A stretch of 64,000 bases of DNA from Breviolum minutum Mf 1.05b.01 (GCA_000507305.1 DF241797.1:1-64000); one strand, 5' to 3'; positions 1 through 12,090 are shown, numbered from the stretch's first letter. The notes: generated by a model not told the origin, from the sequence alone. A program made the numbers and translations.

Positions 1-242
1 ATATAGTGATAATCCATGTTGGTCCACTAATGTCCGTTAATGTCCATTTCTTGCGAGGGCATTTGTCCACTCCACCTTGCTCTCTGGACGGGGGTTCTCA
101 CGCAACTGATATGGCTCCAACCTTGTGAGCTCTTCACATCTGAAATGCGTACCGCCCCTGGCAACATTTAGAGTAGATTCAACACCATCCACATGAGGAT
201 CATCATTTCATCTTCCTTTAGCCCATTTGGCAACCACTGGTC

Positions 243-2103
243 CTACCTGAGGTATAGGCTTTTTGGAGCTGAGAAAGAAAGCATCAACATTTTGATGATA
301 TATAACTTTAACGGAAACGTGCCCACAAGGGATCGTACTAACAAAGACTTGCCACAATGCCCCAAGAGCCAAATGCTCATTGCACTCCAAACATGTCTGG
401 GCCACACGTCTCTTCCAAGGCTGACATGTCTTTCTTCACCTGCTGAGTGCTTAAGGTGGAACAACCCACGTGCTTCCCCGTGCACAAGTCCAGTGCTACG
501 GCTGCAAGAAGCCACCGTCTTTGTTTTCCTGGCTGATCCCTTAAGGCGGCAGCGAATGAAAATCTTCGGTTTCGTTCCAGGTCAAAGGTCTACCCGGACC
601 CCTTTGTACAGAGATGATTCTCAGCTTTGCTAATGAGAATCACTGAAATCTTGGTTGTCAAGTGGATGCTCAGCATTTGTGTTGCTTAATGGCTTAATGT
701 ATCTCCCCTTTCATATCTTTCAATCCAGTAAGCACGTGCCACTTGACCCACTTGAAATAGCCCCAGCCATCAGCTCGTTCGTCAACAAGGTGGGCAATAG
801 CTTGGTGGGTTGGCAGCAAGGCAGCCACATGTTACTGGACCTGATCCGTGGGCCGACTGTCGATGGGAAGAAATCCCCCCAAAACTGATATAGTTTAAAG
901 CACTGAAACTCATGGAGATTATATATATGTATAGGTATACACACGAGTGTCAATAAACATATACATTCATGCTTACACACATGTGTGTGTGTGTGCTAAA
1001 GTTCGGACATCTCCTTTCTCACACACAAGCTTTCAATCTGCCATTGAGATCTAATCTCTCGTGCGACCTGCGAAGGTTTTATTGTGGAACCAGCTATGGG
1101 AAGGTGTGAAGTTTAAGCGTTCACGCTTACGCCTTACGCTTTTTTGTTGCTCAGCCTTTCCTCTACCTACGATGCTGTCCCAAAACTCAATGAACGCTAC
1201 AATTGCCACCGAAGAGCACTGCCACGAAAAGGGTCTGTACAAGCTTGGGTTTCCTTCACACCAGGTTCCTTGCCATGATCTGGAAAAAGGCAAGCATTTC
1301 CAAGCAAAAACGTCAGGTTTCATGGGCTGAATCCTTCACCCTTGAGATTCTTTTAGGCACAACTTCTTGCAGCCAAGAAACTCGAGCTACCAACCTGACC
1401 GGATCGAGATGGCGTGGAGCTTACAGCCAATCCGTGATGTGTTTAGAGTGTGTATGTCCCTACTCGTATGAAACAGTACATGCAATGGTTTGCAATAAGC
1501 ACTCCTTACTTCTAACGCAACTTGACATTGGTGCAACTCTTAGACACATCAGCGGAGAGCTTCAACAATACTTAAAGCCTTATGGGCTTCGAAATACATT
1601 GAGTAACAGTATATAGGCTTTAGCACTTCTTAAGTTGAAGGAAGTGAAATTGACTTGTTGGACCCCAGTACTTGCTACAAGTCTTCAGCCCCAACCTCCA
1701 TGCGAAAATCCGGATGTGCTAAGGTTTGGCACCCTCCTTCTTTCATTGCAGCAATCACCTCTGACTCTCACTGAGGCATGGGGACGACGACATGACATCC
1801 CTGCTTAATACCTAGACACATGAGTGGGATCATCCAACTTGCAAAAGGCAACACTGCGACTTAAACATGCATAAATTGAAATTTCACATTGTGGGAGATG
1901 TACATGTGCGCCAACAATGTGGGAGGGCTAGACAGACTCCGACCAAGCACCGGTGCTTTAGTCAAGGATGCCCTTGATTTTTCTGATGCCCCAAGCCACC
2001 CCTCGCACACCTGCTGCATGGTTTCGTACAATTGCTGGGATTGCGAAATGCCAGCGACAACAGACTCCAAGGCAGGTAAATAGCCATCCCAAAGCCTTGC
2101 CAA
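243..2103 (-). CDS. Candidate 3' exons of copy A, possibly continuing past the left edge
   Basis: Downstream of the last aligned exon of copy A the minus strand keeps coding-like pieces. About 2103-1890 reads ALESVVAGISQSQQLYETMQ. About 1290-1150 reads GTWCEGNPSLYRPFSWQCSS. About 890-720 reads FWGDFFPSTVGPRIRSSN. About 510-370 reads ALDLCTGKHVGCSTLSTQQ. The cysteine spacing fits the cysteine-rich tail of the family, but I could not pair these with copy B, so membership is inference. Exon limits are approximate. Between about 2.2 and 2.8 kb I see only AT-rich sequence and no coding signal. Confidence 0.3.
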
Positions 2104-2841
2104 CTAGACAGTTGGACAGCCCCTCATGCAACCATTGGTGACAGCGAGGTGGATGATTCAAATTGATATTCAAATGAAGTGCCCACTCAGCTACTTGTGC
2201 TGATTTAGCGTGGGTCTGTATTATATAGATATATTATATATATATACATACTTCAACAGTGGTTTACATTATAAAACCCACTACCAAAATATAAGATTTA
2301 GCTATATATTCATAAAACAGAAAATGCAACCTTCGACAGGTGCCAGACATGACAGCTGGATTTGCAGAACATATAAAGAAAACTGAGATGAGCTATCTTG
2401 AAACGTCTTGTCTTGTGTTTCTACTCGAGTCTCAAGTGTATGAAATAGCAGGCTCAACCTTTCGCATGTTTCAAGATGTGAAGTTTGTGTGTGATGTTAA
2501 AGTGTAAGAGACTCAAGCCATTTGAGAGGTTCCCTCCAACAATTTGGAGTTTTTTGAAAAAGAAAGGTCCCTAGAATCGAATTGCCAGCACATATGACAT
2601 ATATGGAGCTATGTTTACAGTAACCGTTTTCCTGACATACCCCAGATTTCTCTTATTACAAAATATGCGCTGGAACGATTATTTTGCAGAGACAGGGGCT
2701 CCCCATTTTTCTAGTGAAACAAGCAGTATAAGGAGTATTCCCCCATGATCCCAACGGACATGAATGTATGTCCGTAGTCTACTATTACTAGTACCTATGC
2801 ATGCACATCGTGAAATTTTCTTATTTCTTGCAGCAGGTCAC

Positions 2842-3930
2842 TGTTTCCACTTGTCATCATTCGGAGCATCTTGACATTGTCCACGAAACGTCTCCAGCGC
2901 AACCCTGGAACAACTCTCCTCAGGAGCGCTGCGGCTGTAGATGCGAATTCTCGGTCAAAATGGCCACCAGAATATGCTTTGCAGCACTTTTTTGACTCGG
3001 AGTATGGAAAGGAGTTGCCCATAGATCAACCAATTCCTCCAAGCATCGCTGCAGCCATACGCTGCCACCATAAACCAGTTGGATGCTCTTGGATCAGTGC
3101 ATCCGCATGTGTCACCACCTCCAGCTTGGGCATTTGAATAGACAAACTCCTTTCGCAAGCACACCCAATGCTACAGCTTAAGAACCAAACTAGTTCTCAT
3201 CTTGTTCCACCATCTTGATGCATACAGAAACAAAATGCCATTCAAACAAAGGTATAGAATATCGCCCTGGCCAATTTTATCACCACATTGCTTCCTCAAT
3301 ACACTGTTCACATAGAATATCTTGCAAACTATCAAGACCTTTCGAAAAAATAAGCCACATGCTTCAAAGGTACACATAAGACGCAGCTGGCGGGCATCCG
3401 ATCTGTTGCAAAAGTCTCGCATCTCTTCCTTGTCGTAACAGCAGCCCGTGTGCTCAAGGCAGAATGGGATCAAAAATCAAAAAAACATCAAATCGTGGTC
3501 GTCGCCGCGAGTCGTTGTCGTCCTCGTCCTCCTCTTCGTTGTCATTGCAGTCGCTGTCTTTGCGGCACCAGGAATAATAGCTCTAATTATAGTACCAGGA
3601 GTAGCAGTACAGTAATACAAGTATTGCAGTAGTAGCAGCAATATGAGAAGCAGGAGCAGCAGCAGCAGCGGCAGGAGCAGGAGCGGGAGCAGGAGCAGGA
3701 GCAGTAGCAGTAGCAGTAGCAGTAGTTGCTGCAGCAGCAGCAGCAGCAGTAGTCGTCGTCGTCGTCGTGGTAGTCGTAGTCGTAGTCATAGTCGTGGTCG
3801 TGGTCGTGGTCGTGGTGGTGGTCGTGGTGGTGGTCGTCGTGGTGGTGGTGGTGGTGGTGGTGGTCGTGGTCGTGGTCGTGGTGGTGATGGTGGTGGTGGT
3901 GGTGGTGGTGGTGGTGGTGGTGGTGGTGGT

Positions 3931-3962
<32 letters not shown>

Positions 3963-6900
3963 TGGCGAGGCGGTGGCGGTGGCGGTGGTGGTTGAAATAC
4001 TAGTCGCAGTAATAAGAGCAGGAGTGGGCATAAGTTGTTGCATTTGTCGGAGCAGTATAGGCTGCAACAATAGCAGTAACATTGGAGCACAAGCTCTTGA
4101 ACTTCTGTTCCAGAGTGGAATGCTGCATGACTCTGCCTTTCCAAGGACTCGTTGAGTTTGAATGTTGATGGTGTGCTGAACACATGAAAGGTATCAAGTT
4201 GCGAATGGGTCGCAAACCAAAGGATCACGGTAGGGAACATCAACTCTTACGAGAGCAACGCAACATGTTGGGTCGCCGGGGGGGGGTTGCCCCGGCACAA
4301 GCTTTGTTGTAAGGCTGAGTTCCGGACCATTGGATGATAGATGAGCGAAGATGTTATAAATTCATTGGTCTTTACAGCTCAAAAAGCAGTTGCATTGCAA
4401 CCGTCATCATATCAATTTTGTTCAATCATAGTACGAAGCAACAACATCCAACTTCCAAAAAGCAGAATTTTTGCAAACTAACGACCACCCTCGCGCGGTT
4501 TTGCACGTTGCGCACATGTACGTTTAGGACTGCAACCATGTTTGGTCGACAAACGCAGAAGCCGGAGGAATGTTGTCTCGAACATGTGTGCAAGAACGAG
4601 GAACGTTACCATCCCCACCCCACCCCAACCCATCCCACCCAACAAAAAACATCATATGGCGTAGCATCGACCATGTGTGCAAGTGCAAGAAACATCCTGT
4701 GTTTGAAGCATCGAACATGTGTGCAAGTACGAGGAACGTTACCATCCCCACCCCAACCCATCCCACCCAACAAAAAACATCATATGGCGNTGCAAGAAAC
4801 ATCCTGTGTTGTGCAAGTGCAAGGAACGTTACCATCCCCACCTCACCCCACCCCAACCCATGAAACTGGGGCAAACCCCCCCGTCTATCCAACATGTTGG
4901 TGTCAATAGTTGCTTTTCTTGCTATTTCTACTGTGGATGCTGTCGCTTCAGGTGCTGTGGTTGCTGTCAGGAGTCATTGCTGTCATGTTGCTACCCGGAC
5001 TTGGAACGAGAGCATCGAACACCATTTTTATGCCAACTTCAGCGGCAGCTGGATTCCAAAAAACACTTGCGGAACAAAGGCTAGCATGGCACCATAAATA
5101 GACTTGACCCAAGTCTGCATACAAAACCCAAATCTTCCTCTCAAAGTTTGCTGTTGCGGCTTTTGCCAAGCGTCGCATTCTTTCACATCAAGGATTCCCA
5201 GATATGCAGCGGCAGTCCTCAACCGTGGAGATAGGATGGAAGTTAGTACCTTGGCTTGTGAGCGGAGGCGCTTGATGAGTGTGTGAAGGTACCAGACTTA
5301 GAACGCAAGCAGATTGCTGACTCATTCATTCTTCACCACGCATCCACACCAAGTACAAGTTCTCATCATTGTAATTTGTTGTCACTATCGCATTGATTGA
5401 TGTACGACATCCAATCCTATGATGTTGGGCTACAGGCTCCACACAAATGTTTTAGTGGGTGACACGGTAAGCGTGGAAAGCAAGCTTCAAATCAGCCCAA
5501 AGACGGGGTCCTGATAGAAAATGCCAGTTGGTTGCAGAACTGCACTTTCCATGCACAGCGTGAAGTCATTGCTCTCATCAGCCATCGAGACAGTTCCTCA
5601 GTGGAAACTATTATTGTAGTCTGCAAATCCGCAGGACTTGTGGATCCAATCTGATCTACAGCAGTGCCTGCATGCAGTTTGATGTCAAGGCACGTTCTCT
5701 GTCGAACTCCATGCTGTCCACAAACGTGATGTACAACCTGGTGGGCACATGTGGGCACAGCTACATCTATGGCTGACTGGGCAACATCTGCAAAAGACTT
5801 CCGAAATTCAATGTGCGTGAGGCTTGGAAAACAAGGTTTTTTTCGACATGCCCGAGCCGAGCCATGGTACGGGTCCACTCCAGGCGGCTGCGAGTGGTGC
5901 GTTCGGACTGCCAGCTCCATAACTGGCTCATCGGAGCTGCGTCCAGTGGCAGTCTTATATCCAAGCACAACTTGTGTCTGGGCATTCCTGAAACAAGCAG
6001 AAGTGCTCGCACACCTACCCTTTCACTGCAGATGCTGCCTGGGATGCTCATACATCTGATACATGATCCAGTCTGTATGTCATTATGCATTGTGGCCTTC
6101 TTTTTGATGAGACCCCTGCACTGCATCACTCTTTCAGACACAAAGACATCGGCCCAGGCTCTCTCCAACAACAAAGGTTTGGTTTCCACCACACATCTCC
6201 CGCTTCACGTCCATCATTGCAACACCAAGCGGTTGCAAAAGGCTGACATATGGAAGCAAAAAAGTTCCCAGGAGTAGCAGGAACATGCAAACCTTGGTGT
6301 CCAAAGTACGCTTTTGGAATGTTTGGATCTTTTGGATCTACCAGAACTTGTTTAGACGGATCATGAATGGACCTAGACCTAGATCCCTAGATCGCCTAGG
6401 AGCAGATTCCAATTGACTCCGCCGCGAGGTATATCGAACTTTGATCGGCTCCAAGTCTTTGATGGCCACCTGGCTAAAGAACCATTCACAAGTGCTTCGA
6501 CCTACTGCTGTATGCAGACGTGTGTGTGTGTGTGTGTGTGTCATGTATCGGCCTGTAAGGAAATCGGGGTGAAGCCAGCAAAAAGAAACCTCAGTAGCGA
6601 AAAATGACAAGATCACATGGGCATCAAAATCACATCTTTTTGCGGCAGGACGCTCATCCACATCCAGGATCGCATTCAATGCCACTGCATTGAGCATCAA
6701 ATCCTGTGTCAAGGAGTGGTGCCACTGACAAGTAGGCAAATTCACGCCCAGTCTGAAGCATAAGGAAAAAAAACACAGAGGCAAAAGCAAACCAAGACTC
6801 TGTGATGGAAGTTGTTCGTGCCAGCCATTGAACCCCAGAGAACAGTAGCACCTGAGTCTTAGTGTGGAGCCCACCGTTTACAATCAGGAAAGGCCACACA

Positions 6901-7317
6901 TTCCTCACAAGTCAGTGTCACAGGGCCACAAATCCCCCATTTTCAGATCAAAGGCACCCCGGCAATGACAAATCGGGTGAAATATGTACAAATCAGCGCT
7001 AGAAACCGACTCTTGGATAAGCTCTGGATCGCATTATCCTCAGCGATTTTCATCGTTTGCACTTTGTCTTGCGGGTCTTGTGAGAATAGGGACGCGAAAC
7101 ATCTCGAAACAGATTGTTAATAACAATGGGTTATAATTTTTGCCTCAATATCATGAGCATGATGGTGAGATCATGAGAAACATTTTGTCATGGCCGTACA
7201 TACTAGTGACAATGAACATGATAGTGAAGGTGTCGGTGATTGTCGAATCATCATTCCAAGAAATGATTGAAGTGATGTTCAAAAAGTATCAAAAGAGTAC
7301 AGTGAAATAAATAATGG

Positions 7318-7407
<90 letters not shown>

Positions 7408-7441
7408 TCAGCATCAGCAGCAACAACAACAACAACAACAA

Positions 7442-7482
<41 letters not shown>

Positions 7483-9018
7483 ATACAATCAAGCCATGTC
7501 TCGCAATTCGGCATTTTCGTCATGGATGTCATGGTTCAGGTGATACGGAACACCATCTCCCTAACAATGAACCAAGCCCTGGACACAACAATCATCAACA
7601 ATCCACCTTCCAACCTTACATTTCTTGCCACCTGAGCATCCCGAGTCAATGTCTTCTCAGAACGGGGAAGTTTCCAAACAGCTTCGAGAGCTAGCCCAGT
7701 CCTGCGAAATTCCTGCGAGCCACATGCAGCACTTTGATTTACTTTCGTGATCTGTTAATCCTTGAAACAAGTACTACCACGATCACAGGTCCTTGTAGAT
7801 GCACAAGCCCCACAAGACGATGCAAAGCACACATAGCAGAATACCCGGTTGCAAGAATCCGGCTTCAAATTGGTCTGGCTTCAGACCCAAATAGTTATTG
7901 ATGTGCATGACCATGGTTGCCTGGACAGCGAAGACATGTCTCGCGCCGTGAACCAATGCCTTCAAACATGTCTTTGTCAGGACCTGCAAGGTGCCCCCAT
8001 ACACCTCAAACATCCCCTCGACCATCACCACCATCACCTAAAATTCATCCTTGTCTGCCTGCGTGGTGGCCAAAATCAACGCACCATCAGCAGAACACAC
8101 TCGTGAGACCAGGCTCGTGGACGACAAATCCACATACCTTTCTGCGAAAACAGCAGCTCCGGGATTTTCGTCAGCTCAGCTGTTTTTGTTGGATGCCCAT
8201 CGTCTGAACCAATAGACATATATGTTTCTTTGTGAGTATAATTCAAACCTGGGGAAGGAAACAAACAAGTGTCGCAAGCCCTTATCTCGAACCTTGACGT
8301 GGTTGGATGATTACACATTTTAATTTCATTGTGCATGCCTACCACTGTGGCTACCCGCAGGGAGATCCCAAACAAGGTGCTTGTGGTCATGAGCAAAGCT
8401 GGTCCGCCACTGCCTCCAACGGGATGCACGAATTGGGCCAAATCAGGTCGCAGGTTACAGTCCAAATCACATCTGATTCCATCGATCAAGAACCTGTAAG
8501 CTTGTAAGCATCATCGTTTTTGACCAGCATCAATCCTTAAAATATGACAAGGCACTTTGCAACAGTCACCTTGTCTGAAAATTCCTCGCCCATGAATTCT
8601 GGACGTGTGATGATGTAGGAGAACAAGAGCTGCATACCTTGCATTACAAAAGTGGAAAGGTGCAAAGCGGCATCTGTGGACTTTCAAATAAAGACACGGA
8701 TGCCAATGCTCTCAAACATGCAACTATCGCGGGCTACGATTCCAATCCAGTATGGGTAAGTAGAAGCATGATGCCATGTTTTGAAAGGTTTGACTCTCTC
8801 GCCAAGTGGCATGACTTCTTGTCCCATTGACAGCAACAACCACGTTAAGGATATTTGTCGGATTTCTAACATATCATGGTAGCAGACTTTGCTTTGCGCC
8901 AAGCATCATAGATTCAGCAAAAGGAGTAGGATTGCAAAGGCCACATCAATCGCCTTGGCATCCACCAATCCAATGACCAGCGGATATGTCCAAGCGCTCT
9001 CCTCAAAGTGTACATCAC
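2842..9018 (-). CDS. Multi-pass membrane protein, dinoflagellate-expanded family, copy A (core exons)
   Basis: I recognise the family by its recurring motifs; no function is known to me. Exons read 5' to 3' on the minus strand: 9018-8908 (SAWTYPLVIGLVD, membrane helix), 8637-8570 (MQLLFSYII, EFMGEEF), 8141-8059 (RYVDLSSTSLVSRVC), 7920-7792 (HINNYLGL, then a hydrophobic LLCVLCIVLWGLCIYK), an exon ending at 6801 (WLARTTSIT), 6703-6654 (LMLNAVALNAILDVD), 6589-6553 (FLFAGFTPISLQ), 6469-6404 (DLEPIKVRYTSRRSQ), about 6300-6140 (LLPYVSLLQPLG, EMCGGNQTFVVG), about 5660-5510 (SRCAWKVQFCNQ), an exon ending at 3374 (CNRSDARQLRLMC), from 3118 (GDTCGCTDP), and 2915-2842 (SCSRVALETF). Frame is kept at each junction I could place exactly. 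Donors include GA (8907, 6800) and GC (8058, 6653, 6552, 6403). The cysteine-rich 3' part suggests a lumenal or extracellular region (inference). The true ends lie outside these limits. Confidence 0.75.
3640..3992. repeat. Compound trinucleotide microsatellite (AGC/AGT/CGT/GGT/GGC)
   Basis: About 350 bp of pure triplet repeats that shift unit stepwise, from agc/agt through cgt to ggt and ggc. All frames are open and give poly-Ser, poly-Arg, poly-Gly, poly-Val or, on the minus strand, poly-His/Pro/Thr. It lies between copy A exons (5.5 and 3.4 kb), so it is probably intronic. Confidence 0.95.
4581..4863. repeat. Imperfect tandem repeat, about 133 bp unit, with an ambiguous base
   Basis: The segment beginning aacatgtgtgcaag and running through gaggaacgttaccatcccca and acaaaaaacatcatatggcg recurs at 4581 and 4714. 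A shorter third copy starts near 4811. A single N at 4790 falls at the end of the second unit, where the next repeat is truncated. Confidence 0.9.
4790..4790. other. Ambiguous base (N), possible assembly junction
   Basis: The only N seen in the window sits inside the 133-bp tandem repeat, at a point where about 40 bp of the expected unit is missing. A collapsed or mis-joined repeat is likely. Confidence 0.8.
6519..6541. repeat. (TG)n microsatellite inside a copy A-specific intron
   Basis: About 11 TG units inside the intron at 6552-6470 of copy A. The intron is absent at the same place in copy B. Confidence 0.9.
7314..7482. repeat. (CAA)n then (CAT)n microsatellite
   Basis: About 30 CAA units, a short mixed CAT/CAG/CAA part, then about 14 CAT units. 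It lies between copy A exons at 7.8 and 6.9 kb and is probably intronic. Poly-Asn, poly-Val and poly-Leu frames here are not genes. Confidence 0.95.
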
Positions 9019-9629
9019 CTCGGATGTACACCAGTGTAGCATCAACCGAGCATCATCATTGTCTGATGAAGAAGAGCATTTGATTCGGATCGAAATTTGT
9101 AGATCAGAGTTTTTCCGAATACCTTTTACCACCTGCGACATCCACCAGGAGACTCTCGGGATGAAGGGAGTCACTGCAGTCAGTGCGACATTCCACCGTT
9201 GCCTCGAGGCAAGAAGGGAGATATCCGAAGATGTCTGCTCTGTAAACGACACATTTTAAGGACACATGACCGAATTCCAATGTGACCAACTCAATTCATC
9301 ACCAGCCCATCAACATATATGTATACACATGATTATGTATGATCACATGTCTTCTCTTTAAAACTATTTATATAGCACTAGTACCGTAAGTACTATCATG
9401 TACTGCTAGTACTGCTAATCCAACAAGTACTAGTACTACGAATAATACCAGGTCTCATTGTCCACTAGTCTACCAGCAGACCAGTCTACCAGTCCACTAG
9501 TCCACTGGCACTACCACTACAGTACCCTTCGACTACGACTATGACTAGTACACTTCCTCCTCCTACCCCTTTTCCTTGTTCTTGTTTCTACTACTCCTGC
9601 TACGTCCTACTCCTACTTCTACTTCTACG

Positions 9630-9838
9630 ACTACGACCGACTGCGACTACTACGACTACGACTACGACTACGACTACGACTTCGACGACTACTACGACTA
9701 CTAACACTACCACCCGTACCACCACTACCACCACTATCACCACTACCACCACTACCACCGCTACCACCGCTACCACCGCTACCACCCGTACCACCGCTAC
9801 CACACCACTACCACCACCACCACCACCACTGCTACCAT
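9630..9838. repeat. ACG/ACT/ACC triplet tract
   Basis: Triplet repeat changing from tac/gac types to acc types, about 200 bp, upstream of the first aligned membrane exon of copy A. It is flanked on the left by a looser CTAGTACT-rich stretch (9380-9540). Confidence 0.9.
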
Positions 9839-9879
9839 CACACTATACCTTTGAGGGCGGGGGCTAGGGACACTGTATC

Positions 9880-10070
9880 ATATTTATCTATATATACATA
9901 TTACAGTATATCCATATTATCATATTTCTATATGCATGCTGTACATACATATACTATCTGTGTGTGTGTGGGGGTGTGTGCGTGTTATCTGATTATAGTT
10001 CTCAAATATACTAAATGTGTATATACCTGTCTCTATCTATGTATATATACACATGTTTTATTCATCATTA
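9880..10070. repeat. AT/GT-rich low-complexity stretch
   Basis: Alternating atat, tgtgtg and tatacaca runs, no coding signal. Confidence 0.7.
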
Positions 10071-10077
10071 ATAGCTT

Positions 10078-11115
10078 TCAAGGCACAAACTCTGGCTCAA
10101 CCTTCTGCAGCTCCATCTCATGGTTGCCAAGCTGTTCTCTGTCATTGGAGTCTGCGGCTGCCACCGCTAGCTCCATGTTGGACTTGAGGCTTTGCTCTAC
10201 ACAGGCAAGACGGGCAGACAGCTTCCTCAGGCCAGGAAACCCCAACCCACCAAAATTGCCAACCAAAATCAGCAGTGATTGGCTGCTTTACACCGAGGAT
10301 TTCCCTGCCTCCTGCTATCAGGCTTACAGCAAGCCATTACACAGCACTGGAATATCACAGGGTTGTTTTGAACATTGCTTAGGATAGCCAAGCCAGAAAA
10401 CACTGTGCTTGAGAGGGGCGACGCATTGTCAGGCGGTTCTAAAGTTCATCTTCTCATGGGGTTTCAATTAATTCATGCAAACGGAGGCCTGGCACCAATC
10501 TGCCAACAGCAGAGCTCATCTATTCACCATTTGCGGAGTCCGTATGTGTTTTTTGTGCATGCTGGACTGACTTCATTTCAACACGTCACTTTACAAGTTC
10601 CCGGTGGGGTCCTCCAGAAGCTTGCTGCAATTCCGGGTAGTGAAATTGGGTGTTCTAAACGGTGTCGCAAAACCGGTGGTTTGAAGCATCTCCGCTATGT
10701 TGGAAACGGAAACGTTTCCACCAATGGAAGTGGCTCTGCAGCCGGGCTGCTCAACTTCTGCCTGGAATTCCCTTCGCAGTACGTCAAACTCAGTCTCCTG
10801 CACAACAGAGAATTGGTTCATACATTCGATGTAACCTTCATGACCCCAACAAAACAGCTACCTTACCGCACCCAAGACCTATCCTGACCATTGCCAAGAC
10901 AGTCTGCTGAGCCATTGCGCCCACTTGGTGTTGGCATTGTCTCTCAAGATATCCCAGGTGGTAAAAGAAGCATTGCATGCGAAAAGAAGTGACGTGGGGA
11001 AAAACTCAACATGTGAACTAATGGGCGAGACACCGTCATGGAATGCAATGAGCAAAAGAAAACTATCAGGCTGTTGGGAGATATCTGTGTGATTGTGTCG
11101 TTGCAGTTTTGGCAT
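10078..11115 (-). CDS. Candidate 5' exons of copy A
   Basis: Three minus-strand open stretches look coding rather than random. 11115-10879 contains VEFFPTSLLFACNASFTTWD and then DNANTKWAQWLSRL. 10821-10591 contains ETEFDVLRREFQAEVEQPG. 10266-10078 is a charged, helix-like stretch (ACVEQSLKSNMELAVAAADS). They lie 1-2 kb upstream of the first aligned membrane exon of copy A on the same strand. That makes them the most likely N-terminal exons of that gene, by position only. Splice sites were not fixed. No known domain recognised. Confidence 0.35.
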
Positions 11116-11343
11116 GCCTGCTACTGGTGATGGACAAAATACTGCTCCACTTCATCTAGTTGAAATCCCATAGCATGTCATTACTAACATCACCCTGAGT
11201 TTGTCTATCAACACTATGTTCAGATTCGAGTGCGTTATTGTTGGCAAGCTTTATGGCCAATATGTTTCAAGCTTGGAACGGGGCTGCAGCACAGCACAAA
11301 GAAGAAGAAAGCAAAAGCTGCAAAAGAAACAAAAGTCGAAATC

Positions 11344-11458
11344 CTCCTATTCCTCCTCTTCATCCTCATCCTCATCCTCATCCTCATCCTCATCAGTCAT
11401 CATCCTCATCATCCTCATCCTCATCCTCATCCTCATCCTCATCATCATCATCACCATC
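11344..11458. repeat. (CCTCAT)n hexanucleotide microsatellite
   Basis: About 18 units of CCTCAT with a few CAT insertions, between the candidate 5' end of copy A and the 3' exons of copy B. Confidence 0.95.
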
Positions 11459-12090
11459 CTCCGTACGTATAATCTGCATGGTTAGATCTTTCTTTGAACA
11501 GCGCTAAATGTTACAGGGTCCTGGCTCTTTTGCAAGGGTTTCTTGAAATTCGGGTCGCTTCTCCAAAGCCACAAACACCGCTGTTTCCACTGTTGAAAAA
11601 TCTCAGGGTTGGTCTCAAGCTCAAATGCCTGCAGCTGCATGTCACACCCCGATGTTCGAGGTGCACATCAGCCGGCTGAGTGATTTGATGTGCAACTGGG
11701 ACAATATGCAGGTGGATTTGCCGTTAGGCATCCACAGCTGATTGGACAAACCATTGCCATGGGACGGAAAAAATCTGCCCCCTCACACCAGAGCTTCTGG
11801 CTCACGACCTCATGCGAATCCCCCCCCCCAAAGCTACCCCCACCAGAAATAGGAAGGGCTTAATATTTGCCTGGTTTAATGGATAATGGCAGTTAATAGC
11901 CCCTATATTAAAACCATATTTCTGGTGGAGGAACCATGCGCGTATACAAGGTGTTCATGCTGAAGCTGCTCAGAATGAACCCAAACATCACAGGTCCAAA
12001 TAGATAGAAAGACTTCAATCTGTACTCAATACTTGAAGTATATCTACTGGTAGTCATGAAAACTCAATTAATTCTATGACAATATGATAA

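Noticed and set aside
3583-4243. Long open frames on both strands rich in His, Ser, Arg, Gly or Val
   Set aside because: They come from the triplet microsatellite, which leaves all frames open. There is no independent coding signal.
6338-6874. 178-codon minus-strand frame taken as one gene
   Set aside because: It runs across three or more copy A exons and their introns in mixed frames, including the (TG)n run.
7251-7694. Frames with poly-Asn/Ile, poly-Val and poly-Leu
   Set aside because: Explained by the CAA/CAT repeat.
9541-9867. 108-codon Thr-rich plus-strand frame
   Set aside because: Explained by the ACC/ACT triplet tract.
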